From Amphimedon queenslandica (taxonomy: Eukaryota; Porifera; Demospongiae; Haplosclerida; Niphatidae), in assembly GCF_000090795.2 (NCBI RefSeq), contig NW_003546510.1:60128-98818 (forward strand): DNA of 38,691 nucleotides. The letters run 5' to 3'. Position 1 is the stretch's first letter. Every line of letters starts with the position of its first letter. Shown piece by piece: positions 12,100 through 23,400 of the stretch. The translations under genes and the position numbers were made by a program. The notes under the pieces are model-generated. The model was given only the letters and a program-made list of their open reading frames with translations. It was not told the DNA's origin and made no database searches.

Positions 12100-12420
12100 T
12101 TGTCAAAAATTGCTACAAAAAATTTTCTATTTTCACTCTTGATAATACAGATACATGTTTCGATGTTGTACATCTAGTAATTCTAGTTTCAGCTGATTGT
12201 GATAAATTTTGGAATTTTTTATTAATTTTAAAATTTGCTAAAAAAATCTGGCTTGAGACCGTGTATTATTATAGCACATAATGTCAGGCCAAATTTCATC
12301 AAAAATTGCAAAAAGAGAATTCCCTATTTTATATTTTTTTCTGACACATATACATGTTCTGATGTTGTATATCAAGTTTGAGCTGATTCTAATCCAAAAT
12401 GGAATTTTTATACTTATGCC
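12100..12420. repeat. Copies of the 170-190 bp AT-rich repeat in A2 intron 4
   Basis: Contains the recurring phrases of the family: atacatgttctgatgttg, then agtttgagctgattct, then a run ending in gctaaaaaaatctgg. Two diverged units lie here just before the Death exon. Other copies are at 16930-17690, 25155-25890, 31325-31690 and, inverted, 33775-33965. Confidence 0.6.
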
Positions 12421-12949
12421 TATCAAAGGACTATAATTATTATGTACATGCTTTTACGATAATTATAATTTAATGTATAACTGTCTTTTATAGATTGTTT
12501 TGAGGCCTCTGAGTTAGCTGACCTTGCAGTAAATTTGTCAGAAGAGTGTGTGGATGAGAAGAGCCAGGGAGACCTGTTGAATGTATTGCAAATAAAAAAG
12601 AAAGTTTGGGATAATATAAAAGTGAAGAAAAATGGATGGGCAGCATTCCTGGCATTGCTGATGCACTGGATAGAGAACAACAAAGGATCAAAGACTGAGC
12701 TTGAAGTTCAACTTAAAAGATAATATTTTAATAATAATTATATTTAATAACTTATGCTAGTTGATAGATTATATTTTATAATAATAGGTATTTATAATAA
12801 TAATTAAAAATTTTTTATTTTATGTTTTTATTCCATGATTAATTTTATTCGTGTGCTGTGATCAATTTTAAACTTTGTTTGGATATCAAGTGGAGGCGTG
12901 GAAATAAATTAATTTAAAATTAAAATTTTAACCTCTGAAAACAAGAACG

Positions 12950-15900
12950 ATGACAGACAGTGGTAAGTTGGATTTTTACACTTATAATCAGTTAATCTGT
13001 GCTATAATAGAGAAAGGTTATCTAACGGAAGCAGAACCAGTTGCAATCATTCCTGCCGATGATGAGGGTGGCTCTATATTCCTTACTGGAGGCGGTGGGG
13101 AGTATGTTTACCAGGAAACAAGTGATTTTGATGAAGTTGTTGAGGATATACCTGAATCACTTCATATCAGACCACTTAGTAGGTTTTGTAAAACTGTAGA
13201 TGAATTAACAGAGTTGATTAGATTTGTTGTTTCTCTTTACAAACCCGGGCCATTGACAGACTCCCTCACTGAAACTTACTTAATACACTATAGCTTCAAA
13301 ATTAGAGGTGGGCGATACGATACCAAAGTACTCATATATCCGATACCAGGCCTCCGATACCAAGTACTCGATACCAAATCCTGGTATCGAGTAGTGAGTA
13401 ACCACGCCCCACCACACCTATTTTATTACGTCATAATTATGCCTACACCCCTTAATAATTACAAAATGGCGGCTTATTTCTTTTCATTTTATTAATAACT
13501 AATTATAACTTAATTGCGCATGCGCAGTAGCTGACTACTCATTCACTACTCGATACTGAGACTCAGACTACTTGGTATCGGTATCGATTCAAAATTTCTG
13601 GTATCGCCCACCTCTATTCAAAATTTGTCATTAGACCACCCAGAGTGAGAATTGCTTGCGTGGGAAGACTGTTACGGTTGTAAGGCGTGGTTTAGAATGA
13701 AATAAATTCCAGCCACCATTTTGGTTGGCAACTTTCAATGGAGAACAAATGGGCCGACATAAAAACAAACCTGTATTAAGATTTCTGGAACGAATTTGAC
13801 CGAATTTTTTCAGGAGAAGCTCAATGGTAGCTATTCTTTCTTATAACAAGCACTTTTTAGCTATTGATAGAGCTACAGCAGGTAAGTGAGGCATTTTCTT
13901 TGTGCCTCCATTGACTTCCTTAACAAACTTGCCAACCAAAATGGCAGCCAATTATGACGTGTGGGCAGACCGTATATAAAATTAATGAAATTCATAGCTT
14001 TTGCAATTCTCACTCTGGGTGGTCTATAATTATCATGTCTCTGCAATAACTAAAAATTTAGATGTAGCCACTAACAAAATTAGTCTCACCCATTAAAGAA
14101 TTGACCTATAAATCATAGAATTCTTGTCAGCTTAGCCATATGGGACCCAATATTATATTTGGCACACAGCTATAATTTTGGTAAAAATTAGGCCATGCAT
14201 AACTTATGGCAAGTATAGGTTTGGAGGTTTTTACAGTAATTATAATAGACTATTGAGTACGTAATGAAAATTGAATAGGCTACATTATTTTTACATGTGT
14301 TTTTTAAAATAGATGAAAAGATTTCTCATGAAGCGTTTCTGAATATCCTTCTCAACGAAATGGTCCCAGTTGTAACAGGTCTTATAGCAGTTATGGGTTT
14401 ACCTAGTTCTGGAAAAACGACCGTTTTGGAATCAGTTCTCAGGCAAAAAATAGAATTGAAGCCAGATGCAAATGTAGGATTTGACTATTATTTAAACAGA
14501 AAGAGAGATGAGAAGTGTTTGTCGATATATGATTTATGTGCCCTTGGCAGTTCACAGCATAACATGTACGCCTGGTCCTTTGCCACCAACCGTTTTGGGG
14601 CAATTTATTCGATTCTTAGCCATCTTGTTCGCCGGAATCCATGTATAGCAGATATTGAGTTTGAAACAACCTGTCAATCACCGAAATATGTCACAGACAT
14701 GGATAAGCACGTTCGATGGCTGCTGACCAGGACCCAAGAATTAATAAAGAGTATTCAAAATGATCCTGGCAAGGTGACCCTTATTCACGATGGAGTCTCA
14801 CTTATTAACGTAATCGACGTTGGTGTCAATAAGGCTCTCTACCCATTCCTATCTATGATGTTGCTGCATTGCCACAGACATATTCGTCTTGCTTTCTTCT
14901 CACTGGATAGAGATGTACCTAATCTTGAAGAGAAACCCAATCTGCCTCATGACCTTTATGGAAAAAGAAGGGATGATGTATTAGTTATGAGACATAGATC
15001 ACGACTTACGTATCTCCTTCATTTTGCTACGGTTGGTTACACTCAGCAGCAGCGCAATCAGGAAGATGTACAGAATGCCACTGTTATGGTTGCAACAAGG
15101 AATGAATCGGCTACAGATTCCAAGATAGTGGCTGAAGCCAAAGAAAAAATCTCTCAACAAGCACAATCACGAGGCGTAGACCAGTTCCTAAAAAACTGGC
15201 TAGAAGTCAATGTCAATAATGATCAATCCATAAAGGAGCTTGGAGAGAAGATAGAAGACCTCATCAAATACAAGTACAAGCAGCGTACCCTACTCCTTCC
15301 CCTCAGATGGATAGTCCTGAGGAGTCTAGTGGTATCATTTAATAGTAGAGGAACAAAATTTATGATTGTGCGTAGGAGTTTCATTATACACAGTGCCAAA
15401 GAGCTGAATATGAAAGAGACAGAGGTTGATGAATTTCTAAAAACATTCACAGATTTTGGCAGCATTCTCTACATGCCTCAGTATGACAGTATTAAAGATA
15501 TTGTCATTGTCAATATTTGGGAGTTCACTCAGTACCTAAACAAGCTTTATTATCCTCAGGAAGGAGAACCGTATGCTTCCAATTTGCTGAAGTATGGAAT
15601 CATATCAGAGTCATCCGTTAAAAAAATTTTTTGCAAACATCCTGATAGTGCTGAAGATTTTATGACAGTTCTTACAACAATTGCAATGGCCTCTAAAATT
15701 GAAAGTGGTCGGTCTATCCTCATTGATGATCACCAGCAACGTAATGAGGTACACTATTACTTACCATTAGCAAGAACGCATGAAGAATATAACCCACCAG
15801 ACAAAGAGAATGATTATGCTTTCATTGAGATAGAGAGTGTCAACTTCCCAGCCAATGTACAAGCTTGCATTAGCTATGCCATCATGGATAACAACAAAGA

Positions 15901-16726
15901 TGCTGCTCTTATTGCTACAGAACACAGCAACGTCTCACGATTTCTATTCCAATCTGAGAGTGGCCCTCCTATTACAATAGAGATGATATACAAAGGAAGC
16001 AAAACAAGATTAAGAATACTGAACAGCTCTAGTGACACATCTCTAGCAACCGTAGTTGAAGCATGCAAAAAAGTGATCACTGCTTCATGTCGATGTCTTC
16101 AAAGGAAAATAAATACAATACGCGACCTCAAATATAGTTTTGCTGTTCCTTGCTGTAAATCTCCTGATGATAAATGTCATTATCTGTACTATAAGCACAA
16201 CCCTGAATTCTGTGATGCCTGTCCTGCTGAGAATAATTTTAGATTATACTGGAGTTCAGCAGCAAAACAGGTAGAAAAAGAATGTTATCATATTAAATGT
16301 AATTGTAAATTTGTAGTAAAATGTGTTGTATTATTTATTTTTTTCTTGCAGTGTAAATTGCTAGAGAAAGATAGTGAAGCAAGAATGGATAGAGGTGTGT
16401 TTTAATTGAATTGCTGCCCAATAAACTGATTTACACCTTTTTTAGATAATCTACTGAAATCTCAGGATATTTCTAGTCTTATTACAGATGATTATGATTT
16501 TATTGCTTTAAAAAGAGCTCTGAACATAGTTGATGATAGTGGTCTATTGCCTGAAGTGAGTAGTCCAGAGGGCAAAAAGAAGGCTCTGATGTTGATGCTG
16601 CTATTGTGGGAGAAACAAACAGACCAGCCTACTAAACATGCCCTCTTGAATTTACTGAACACAGATGGGTGCTATAGTATTGCTAGGAAACTTGAAATTC
16701 TCATCACCGAACTTAATTTAAATTAA
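12950..16726 (+). CDS. B1: Roc-COR-like NTPase with C-terminal Death domain
   Basis: Exons 12950..12962, 13011..13178, 14313..16270, 16352..16394 and 16446..16726 join to 820 residues without a break. Residues 1-60 hold a short acidic leader with [18 protein letters not shown], shared with B4. Exon 3 opens with IAVMGLPSSGKT (Walker A, residues 89-96). [14 protein letters not shown] (DVG at about 229) fits a switch II/Walker B position, and [10 protein letters not shown] (about 316) fits a degenerate G4 strand. LPLRWIVLRSL (about 389) to [17 protein letters not shown] is the COR-like winged-helix block, and a COR-B-like part ends in [20 protein letters not shown] and CDAC make a Cys/His-rich segment. 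The last exon holds a Death domain with [18 protein letters not shown]. Intron 2 contains two MITEs. Expected to bind a nucleotide and signal through Death-domain contacts; substrate and partner unknown. Confidence 0.8.
13303..13616. mobile_element. hAT-like MITE with 8-bp target duplication
   Basis: The element begins TAGAGGTGGGCGATAC and ends with the exact reverse complement. TTCAAAAT flanks it on both sides (13295..13302 and 13617..13624). An 8-bp duplication with this TIR style is typical of hAT elements. It is 314 bases, non-coding, within B1 intron 2. The interior repeats cgatacca-type tracts. Confidence 0.85.
13632..14026. mobile_element. TIR MITE in B1 intron 2
   Basis: The ends tagaccacccagagtgaga and its reverse complement (extending to 24 bases, through attgc) bound about 395 bases. 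TA is present at each edge and may be the target duplication. There is no open frame. It sits 8 bases from the hAT-like MITE's right duplication. Confidence 0.75.
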
Positions 16727-17690
16727 TAGAATTGAACATACACTCACTAAATCTTGTATTTTTGAATTTTTTTAGATCATTCTTTTAATGCATTGTACTC
16801 AATCTTAGAATTTGCATGTAATTATTATTCTTTGCAACTATAGTAAGCAGGGTAATTGCAAATATTGAATCAGTTTTATATGCCAATCCTGCATGACTAA
16901 GACCTGATCATGTTATATGACGGGACTTCGTATGTTGTCTAGGAAATTGGAGCTGATTCCGACCAAAATTAGATTTTTTTACAAGTAGCTCAAAAAAATC
17001 TGGCCAAAGACCCTTTACTAGACATTGGCCAAAACTTTGTTTAAAAATGATTAAGACAGATTTCTTTATTTTTATTACATTTGTGATGTATACACATGTA
17101 CTTGTGTTGTGTGGAGAGTTTGACTTGATTTTGACTGAGATTAGAATTCTTGTGAATTTTTAATTTGCTCAAAAATGGTGCCAATGACTCTGTACAATAG
17201 ACATTGGAAAAATTTTGTTGCAAATGACTAGGTGACTAGGTGAGAATTCTCCATTTTTATTCATTGTTTGATGCATATACATGTACTTATGTTGTGTAGA
17301 ATGTTTGAGCTGATTCTGATCACACAAGTGGATTTTTTAATTTTAAAGTTACTAAAAAGGGTCAAAATATCTATGCTACAGTACAAGGCTGGTGGCTGTT
17401 CATTATTAGATTTGAACTAATTACAATCAAAATTAGATTTTTATGAATGATTATTAAAGTTGCTCAAAAATCTGGCCTGAGACTGTGTACATACATGTAT
17501 ATATGCATGTGCTATAATAGTACACAGAAAGTTCAGTCAAATTTTGTCAGTAAATAGCTGGGAGAAATTTTTTACTTTTATAATTGTTTGACCATTGATA
17601 TGTCCATATTTATGGTTTGACATGTTCTGACGTTGTATATATACAGTGTATTTAGCTTGAGTTGACCTCGATGATCCAAATTTAATTTTT
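16727..17690. repeat. Spacer after B1 filled with the 170-190 bp AT-rich repeat
   Basis: From about 16930 the phrase gagctgattcc(g)accaaaattagattttt recurs near 16950, 17115, 17300 and, shortened, 17400 and 17650, each followed by gctcaaaaa and an atacatgtact-ttgtg tract. This is a degenerate tandem array of one unit type. No gene is seen between B1 and the orphan Death exon. Confidence 0.6.
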
Positions 17691-18100
17691 ATTGCTTAAG
17701 TACTTGTGCATGCCAAAAGAAAATATTTTACGTACATGCAACAATATTATTATTTATAATTTTATAGGTTGTTTTGAGGCTTCCAAGTTAGCCAATCTTG
17801 TGGTTAAGTTGTCAGCCATGGTGTATGAGAAGAGCCAATTAAAGCTGTTGAATGTATTGCATGCAAATAAAACAAAAAGTTTGGGATGGTAGCATAAAAG
17901 TGAAGAATAATGAGTGGACAGCATTCTAATCAGTGTTGCTTTATAGAGGTTCTGCGCGAGTCAATTAATTGATGCACTTCCTTGACAACCGTTGCTATCC
18001 GCCATGTTGGGTGTCTGAGAGCGCGATAATTAGCATGTGGGTGTAGCGCTACAATGGTTCTTTTATCAGAATATGCAGCTAGCTTACCTCCTGCTTGTAA

Positions 18101-18816
18101 TTAATTGCTCCACACTTGTGCTTTTGCTTGCAAGTCACTGGGGTTTTCAATGAACACTTCCGTGCAATCTACTATAAGTGCACAGTTCTTAAAAAATTTC
18201 CTAAATGAATACGGAATGGTTGATCGTAGTACTTCCCTCTCAGGCCACTTAATTAAGGGCTTGGTTTTTATGTACATTATTTCTAAAATTCTATTGAAAT
18301 TCCTGGAAACTGTGGAAGAGGCTATGCTATATCTCTGAGCTAAATCTTCATCTTCTAAGTGCAGTCTCAATTTCATCAAAAACATGATAACCATGTGAAA
18401 CTGAGACAACTTTATCCCACGAGGCAATGCAGCCTGAATTAAATTAAACAAGGCCATGAACACAGACCACTCATGTAAACCTATAATTACTAGTAATAAT
18501 TTCATGCAACTATGCATTTGTTTACCAGTGTAGAATTTCAGTAACTTCTGATCATTCTGTAATACATTTTCACTTAGACGAATTTTTTCTAAGTCTTCTT
18601 GAGCCTCCTTTCCTTCTCTCAGTATTCTCTCCATCATCATTCCAGTAATATCTGTCTGACATCCTGCATCTCTTGTTTCTAGCACTGGTTCAGTTTGGCA
18701 TTCACACTCAGCACTGGCTCNNNNNNNNNNNNNNNNNNNNATCATGTAGAAGATGAGCTAGATGACAGGCTAGACCTGCTTTCACAGTTTATAATACAAC
18801 AAGAGTGTCCAGGCAT
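18101..18816 (-). pseudogene. Truncated THAP/DDE transposase
   Basis: Read on the minus strand from an ATG at 18816, MPGHSCCIINCESRS resembles the start of a THAP zinc finger (Met-Pro, then Cys pair and Cys). An N gap then breaks the reading. From 18720 down, the protein has a coiled linker (MMMERILREGKEAQEDLEKI), then FYTGKQ, EWSVFMALFNLI, LMKLRLHLEDEDLAQRYSIA and IVDCTEVFIENPSDLQAKAQ. These are the helix-turn-helix and first catalytic strand of DDE_Tnp_4/ISL2EU-type transposases. A four-base insertion after QVWSN makes a stop, and the remaining catalytic part is absent. Not active. Confidence 0.8.
18721..18740. other. Assembly gap (20 N)
   Basis: Twenty N lie inside the transposase gene. 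The true gap length is unknown, so the size of the element and the THAP-to-transposase junction cannot be judged. Confidence 1.
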
Positions 18817-18843
18817 TGCAACCACGTACACCCACGTGCTAAT

Positions 18844-19270
18844 AGAGCGGTTTCAGTGACGTCACCTTTTGACGTCATAATTACTTCCGTATGGCAAAAA
18901 TTGATGAGCCTCACTCGTTTACAGCAGTAAAGTTAATTCTTCTATAACTTCTTTCATACAGTACAAGGCAGAAAATGAATAAAGTTATAGCAGTAGTAAG
19001 CAGAAAAGTAGCGATAGAAATAATTATAGGAGTAACAAGACAAGGCTGTGTTCACTTCGGCCGCTTCACTGGTTCTCTATCCGAGGAATTTTTGCTTCCT
19101 TTGCATCCCTGGGTTTAGGCAAATGAAAGAACAGCATGAATTAGCCATGCTCATAGTTAAGGAAGCCTGCCAGAAGAGTTTATAGCGCTGTACAAATGAA
19201 TGGCGAAGTAGCCATTTTGCCATACGGAAGTAATTATGACGCATGCTGTGACGTCATATGAAACCGCTCT
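18844..19270. mobile_element. MITE nested in the right TIR of the ISL2EU-like element
   Basis: Its ends read AGAGCGGTTTCA and are inverted copies of each other, with matching continuing through cgtcataattacttccgta about 57 bases deep. AT on both sides fits a 2-bp duplication: removing the element and one AT restores gctaattatcgcg, which equals the other TIR of the host element. Length 427 bases, no coding capacity. Confidence 0.8.
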
Positions 19271-19511
19271 ATTATCGCGCTCTCAGACACCCAACATGGC
19301 GGATAGCAACGGTTGTCAAGGAAGTGCATTAATTAATTGACTCGCGCAGAACCTCTATATGCACTGGATAGGCACTGTAGGGAACAGCATAGGATCAAAG
19401 ACTGCATGAGCTTGAAGTGCAACTTGAAAGGCTTTAAATATTTTTATATAATTTCTAATAGTTTAATTTTAAATTCTTTTAATTCATTGATTCTATCAAA
19501 AATACTGTATA

Positions 19512-20235
19512 GACCTTTTCACGATACGCGACTGGTGGAATGTTAATGAGATGTAAATTGTATTCACGATAGGGTGCGGTCAGATTACACCCACTGGGGG
19601 GAAAGATTATAGCTGTGCCTATGGTGGAGATGCCTAAAAGCTGCTGTTTAGTTAAATGCAATGACTGGTTGGGCAAAAACAAGGGATTAAAGGTCTTTAA
19701 ATTTCCTCTAAATGATAAGGAATGCTGTAAAAGATGGGCAGCAGCTGTGAGACGAGAGCACTGCAGCAAAGAAGAGCTCCATGATAAATGATGAGCATTT
19801 GTAATGTACATTACTGGAGCTTAACCAGTATACTGGTAAAACAATTTTGCATGTAGTCCAAGTACTCACTTATTTAATCAATCTGCAGGAGAACTTGACA
19901 GTGTCTCAACTCATCCAGACTACATTCCAAGCCTTTTCCTTCAGTTTATAAATCTCAGTAAAGATTCTAGCAACATTATGGCAGATTTGCAACGTCTTAC
20001 AGCTGCTGTCCATCTTTCACAGCATTCCTCATCCTTTAAAAGGGATCTAAAGACTTTTAATTCTCTTTTTTTGCCCAACCAGTCATTGCATTTGACTAAA
20101 CAGCAGCTTTTAGGCATCTCCTCCATAGACACAGCTATAATCTTTCCCCCCAGTGGGTGAAATCTGACCGCACCCTATCGTGAATACAATTTACATCTTA
20201 TTAACATTCCACCAGTCGCGTATCGTGAAAAGGTC
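19512..20235. mobile_element. Fold-back element with a THAP domain in each arm
   Basis: Two arms of roughly 270 bases are inverted copies, starting GACCTTTTCACGATACGCG. TATA flanks both ends. The left arm encodes MPKSCCLVKCNDWLGKNKG with KVFKFP and RWAAAVRR on the plus strand (start 19621, stop 19791), a THAP-type C2CH start. The right arm encodes the same start on the minus strand (20132 down to 19941). The centre includes DSVSTHPDYIPSLF, resembling a transposase linker. Neither frame extends to a full transposase. Related in TIR-flanking TATA and THAP use to the neighbouring ISL2EU-like element. Confidence 0.75.
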
Positions 20236-20237
20236 TA

Positions 20238-20425
20238 TATTTTTAAATTCTTTTAATTCATTGATTCTATCAAAAATACTGTATATACAGGATTCATGAT
20301 TTTAGGCTGCTTTATTCATTTCCTGTGATCAACTTTTGTTTTGTAACCCCCAGTTGGGGGTTGGGCGTGGATTTTGTACTCGCTACCTCGATAGCTACGC
20401 GAGAGTAAGCTCAAGTCTCAACTTG
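20238..20425. other. Short spacer before A3 with a flanking direct repeat
   Basis: About 44 bases (tttaaattcttttaattcat onward to aaaatactgtata) occur on both sides of the fold-back element, at about 19468-19511 and 20242-20285. After it, attttaggctgctttatt resembles the sequence after the orphan exon at 32383, so this is the old 3' flank of that gene copy. No gene. Confidence 0.55.
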
Positions 20426-23400
20426 ATGGCAAGCTCTAATTCTATGAGAGTAGTAGATCCTCCTAATGCTGTGAGCTCCCAGCCTCTAGAAGAGCCACCT
20501 TCTCATAAATTTACACAGGATTCTGTTAGGGTACGTTGGACACATGCGCTTTTTAATGAGCTAGCTAGCTGAGTAGGCCTTGGCGGATTATGCCAGCATA
20601 ATTTTGAGCATAATAGGCCCCAAAAGCATAAGCATAATGTGAGCATAATAGAGCTATAATAGAAAATTTTGAAAAAAATGATTGAGAAGTGCAATAAACA
20701 GGCACTTACACTCAGTAAATTAACTGTTTTCATGTTTAAACAGATACTATTGCTCACAATACTTTCAAGAACTTCATAATTGAATTACTGGCTCACATTT
20801 TTGGGTGGGGCTAAGTTATTATAATGAAATTCATGGGCATAATTGGGAGCATAATAGCTGATTGGTAGAGCATAATAGAGCTGTTTCCTGAGAATTGCAG
20901 CATAGCATAATAGAGCAATTTTAGAGCATAATCCGCCAAACCCTATAGCTGAGGTGATCATGGGTGGGCCCGGTTAGCACAGGCTAGCTAGCTAGTCAGG
21001 CGGGGCCTGCCCCTTGCGGAAAAACGGAGAGTCAGGTTCAGTACGGTAGCTAGTTTTGTGTCAAGCGCAGGATTTCTGCGCTAGCAGGAAATGAGTCACA
21101 ATGACCCAAATAACACCCACACAAGACATGAATAACATTATCATAAATTATTTTAAAATGGATGTAAAGGAAATGGTGTTTAGAAAGCTGAACTATGTCT
21201 TAAAGGAGGAGCAGTTGGCAGCTATCAAGGCTTTCCTCGAAGGAAGAGATGTTTTCATAGTGCTACCCACTGGCTATGGAAAGTCTTTGTGTTATATGTC
21301 TCTTCCAAGTCTTATTGACCATTCAGTAATTATTGTCTTAACATTTATCACATCTCTGCACCTTTCTGCTGCTGGATCACATCTGTTTTTGCTCTCTTTG
21401 CTTAAGTCTTTACCACAGCCTAAACATACAACGACGGTCATGTTTACACGCGTATGGGCGGTGCTCATTTTCAGCCCCACCTATATGCATGCTGTCAGCT
21501 CCACCCGTGACACAAAACTAGCTACCGTACTGAACCTGACTCTCCGTTTTTCGCGAGAGGCAGGCTCCGCCTGACTACTAGCTAGCTAGCTGCGGTTAAG
21601 CTTGCTTCAATGTACATAATGATTAATTATTATGTAGGTTGAGGCTCCTCTGAACGAGCAACTGAATGATGAAAATGAATGTGACATTTACATGGAAGCT
21701 AAGGAGAGTGATGGTCAAGAGTCGCATGCTGTTATCCAGTTAGATCATAAGATGAAGTCTGTCCCACAGAACATGGTCCCTGGCATGGACAACTTGACAG
21801 AGCATTATTCAGAAGAATCCAACATTAGTTGCACAATGAATAGATTGATCTACGATGAGAAACCTATGACTTCTACTAAAGCAGAACTTCCCTCAAAGTC
21901 TTCTGATTCTCTTGATGAACAATCTCAAACTAGCAATACAGAAGAAGCTCTGGGGCTTGATAAGGAAACCATGGAAATCCCAAGAAGTAATGACTGCACT
22001 AATTTCATTACATATAATTAATATTATTTATATAGGTCTTTCTGTACCAAAAGAACTGAAGTTAGATTTTCCACTTTTGCTTGATTTGGTAAAGACCAGT
22101 TCTGTTCCAGTGCTCATGTGTGTCGCTACTCTCACTGGCCTCTCTCCTAAAGGAAAAGCTAATTTATTTCAAGATTTTTTAAAGATAGCTGTTCGATTTA
22201 GAAATCCAGAATCGGAAACAGCAAAGCAATATCTTGCCAGCTTACAGGAAAGGTGTTCTAAGGAGGGCCTGTCTTCTTTTAATTTCAATATTTTGGGAAA
22301 ATTCCCTTTCAATGATCTCATGTGGTTGTTGGGCACTAAGCGTTCAAGTATCAGCCTCTGCTTTCTCTGTTGCCTCCTTCAAGCTCTTAAGCTAAGAAAA
22401 ATTCCAATTAAATTATTGGATATCGCAGAAAATGAAGCAGATGCTAATGAAGAGGATCTGAAGCAGAACAAGCATGGGGAGTGGCTCTTTTATGAAGTAA
22501 CGAAGAGGCTGAAGGCTCTCAAGAATCACCAGGAAAAACTGGATCTCCTTGAGCCCGGCGTTACGTTCCTCAACGTCTTCAATATTGGTCAAAGCAAAGC
22601 AGCATACAACTTCCTCCCATTTCTTGGCCAGCATTGCAAGAGATCACTGCCATTATTTTTTGCATCCAGGGCAGATGGTACTGACTTGTGTAAGCCACTG
22701 GATTCTGAGTGCTATGAAGAATGCAAAATGTCTGTCAACCATTTACTTAATGTTTATGTGTCAAGACAGAAGTTTATCAAGCACATTGTAAGATCTCTAT
22801 CAAGTGAAACTTCAGAGCCACCAATCATCATGCACCAGCTGTCCTGTAATCAGCAATCATTGAGATTGGATAATCTCAAGGAAATATTTAAGAAAAGTGC
22901 CGTCAAAGCTACTTTCGAAGATGTCGATCTCTCAGATATGAAACAGACCAAGAAGATTCTTGAAAAAATGGTTGTCAGAAATATGGCTAAGTATGTTACG
23001 GGTCTACCTGTAAGGTGGGTTTTTCTACGCAGCCTTCTCCAGGCTTTAAATGTATCACTTATGACTAGAAGTGATATCAGTAAATTGGCCACTTCATGTG
23101 GTGCTGGTATAGATTCCAGTGAAGTTGAAGCATTTCTGACCACCTTCACAAGCTTTGCCAGTCTCCTTTACATCCCCTCCTACACTGATATTGTCCTGCT
23201 GGATATCGAGAGATTCACTGATTGCCTCGACAAGGTCTTTGATTGTGGCCAATCTCTTGATAAAGCAAGTTCCTATGGATTCATTACTGAAGGAGCCATT
23301 GATAAGTTAGCAAAAGATGAGAAGTTAGACTCTGGAATGTTTAAGACCCTCTTGAAGTCTTTTTGTTTCGCTGTTCCAGTTTGCGCATCCAAAGTGAAGA

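Larger units (their letters stand above)
7764..12723 (+). pseudogene. A2: decayed type A Roc-COR-like Death-domain gene
   Basis: The five exons align with A1 and A3: 7764..7869, 8543..8899, 9017..10936, 10990..11026 and a Death exon 12494..12723. Exon 1 is 106 nt, where an intact copy is a multiple of three, so the start codon leads to TGA after four codons. Exon 2 lacks one base near 8580. AAG has become TAG at 9484. One extra T at about 10005-10012 shifts the frame, and TAA stops it at 10844. A partial open frame from 8593 runs to 9486. The Walker A position reads GLSTQEKS. Intron 4 is 1.47 kb and full of repeats. The Death exon (DCFEASELADLAVNLSEE) is intact and resembles the orphan exons at 17768 and 32383 more than A1 or A3, so its link to A2 is uncertain. 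A fragment may still be expressed, but the full protein cannot be made. Confidence 0.8.
17946..19355. mobile_element. ISL2EU-like (THAP/DDE) transposon inserted in the orphan Death exon
   Basis: Terminal inverted repeats of about 84 bases begin GAGGTTCTGCGCGAGTCAAT and differ at one position. TATA stands on both sides; a TA duplication is usual for ISL2EU. The interior carries an antisense transposase gene, a 20-N gap and a second element nested inside the right terminal repeat. The superfamily call rests on the transposase fragment plus the THAP-like start. The copy is non-autonomous: the C-terminal half of the transposase is missing. Confidence 0.8.
17768..19437 (+). pseudogene. Orphan type A Death-domain exon split by a transposon
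   Basis: After a ttttatag acceptor the sequence reads CFEASKLANLVVKLS, matching the exon at 12494 and that at 32383. A base change in the aaataaaacaaaaag tract shifts the frame, and stops follow. At 17945 a 1.4-kb transposon interrupts it; the remainder (tgcactggatagg to gaaaggctttaaa) resumes at 19360. No upstream exons of this copy remain near it, so the rest of the gene was probably deleted. Non-functional. Confidence 0.75.

Noticed and set aside
12950..13495. 181-codon open frame treated as a single coding region
   Set aside because: It reads through the first two introns of B1 and into a MITE; comparison with B4 places splice sites at 12963, 13010 and 13179.
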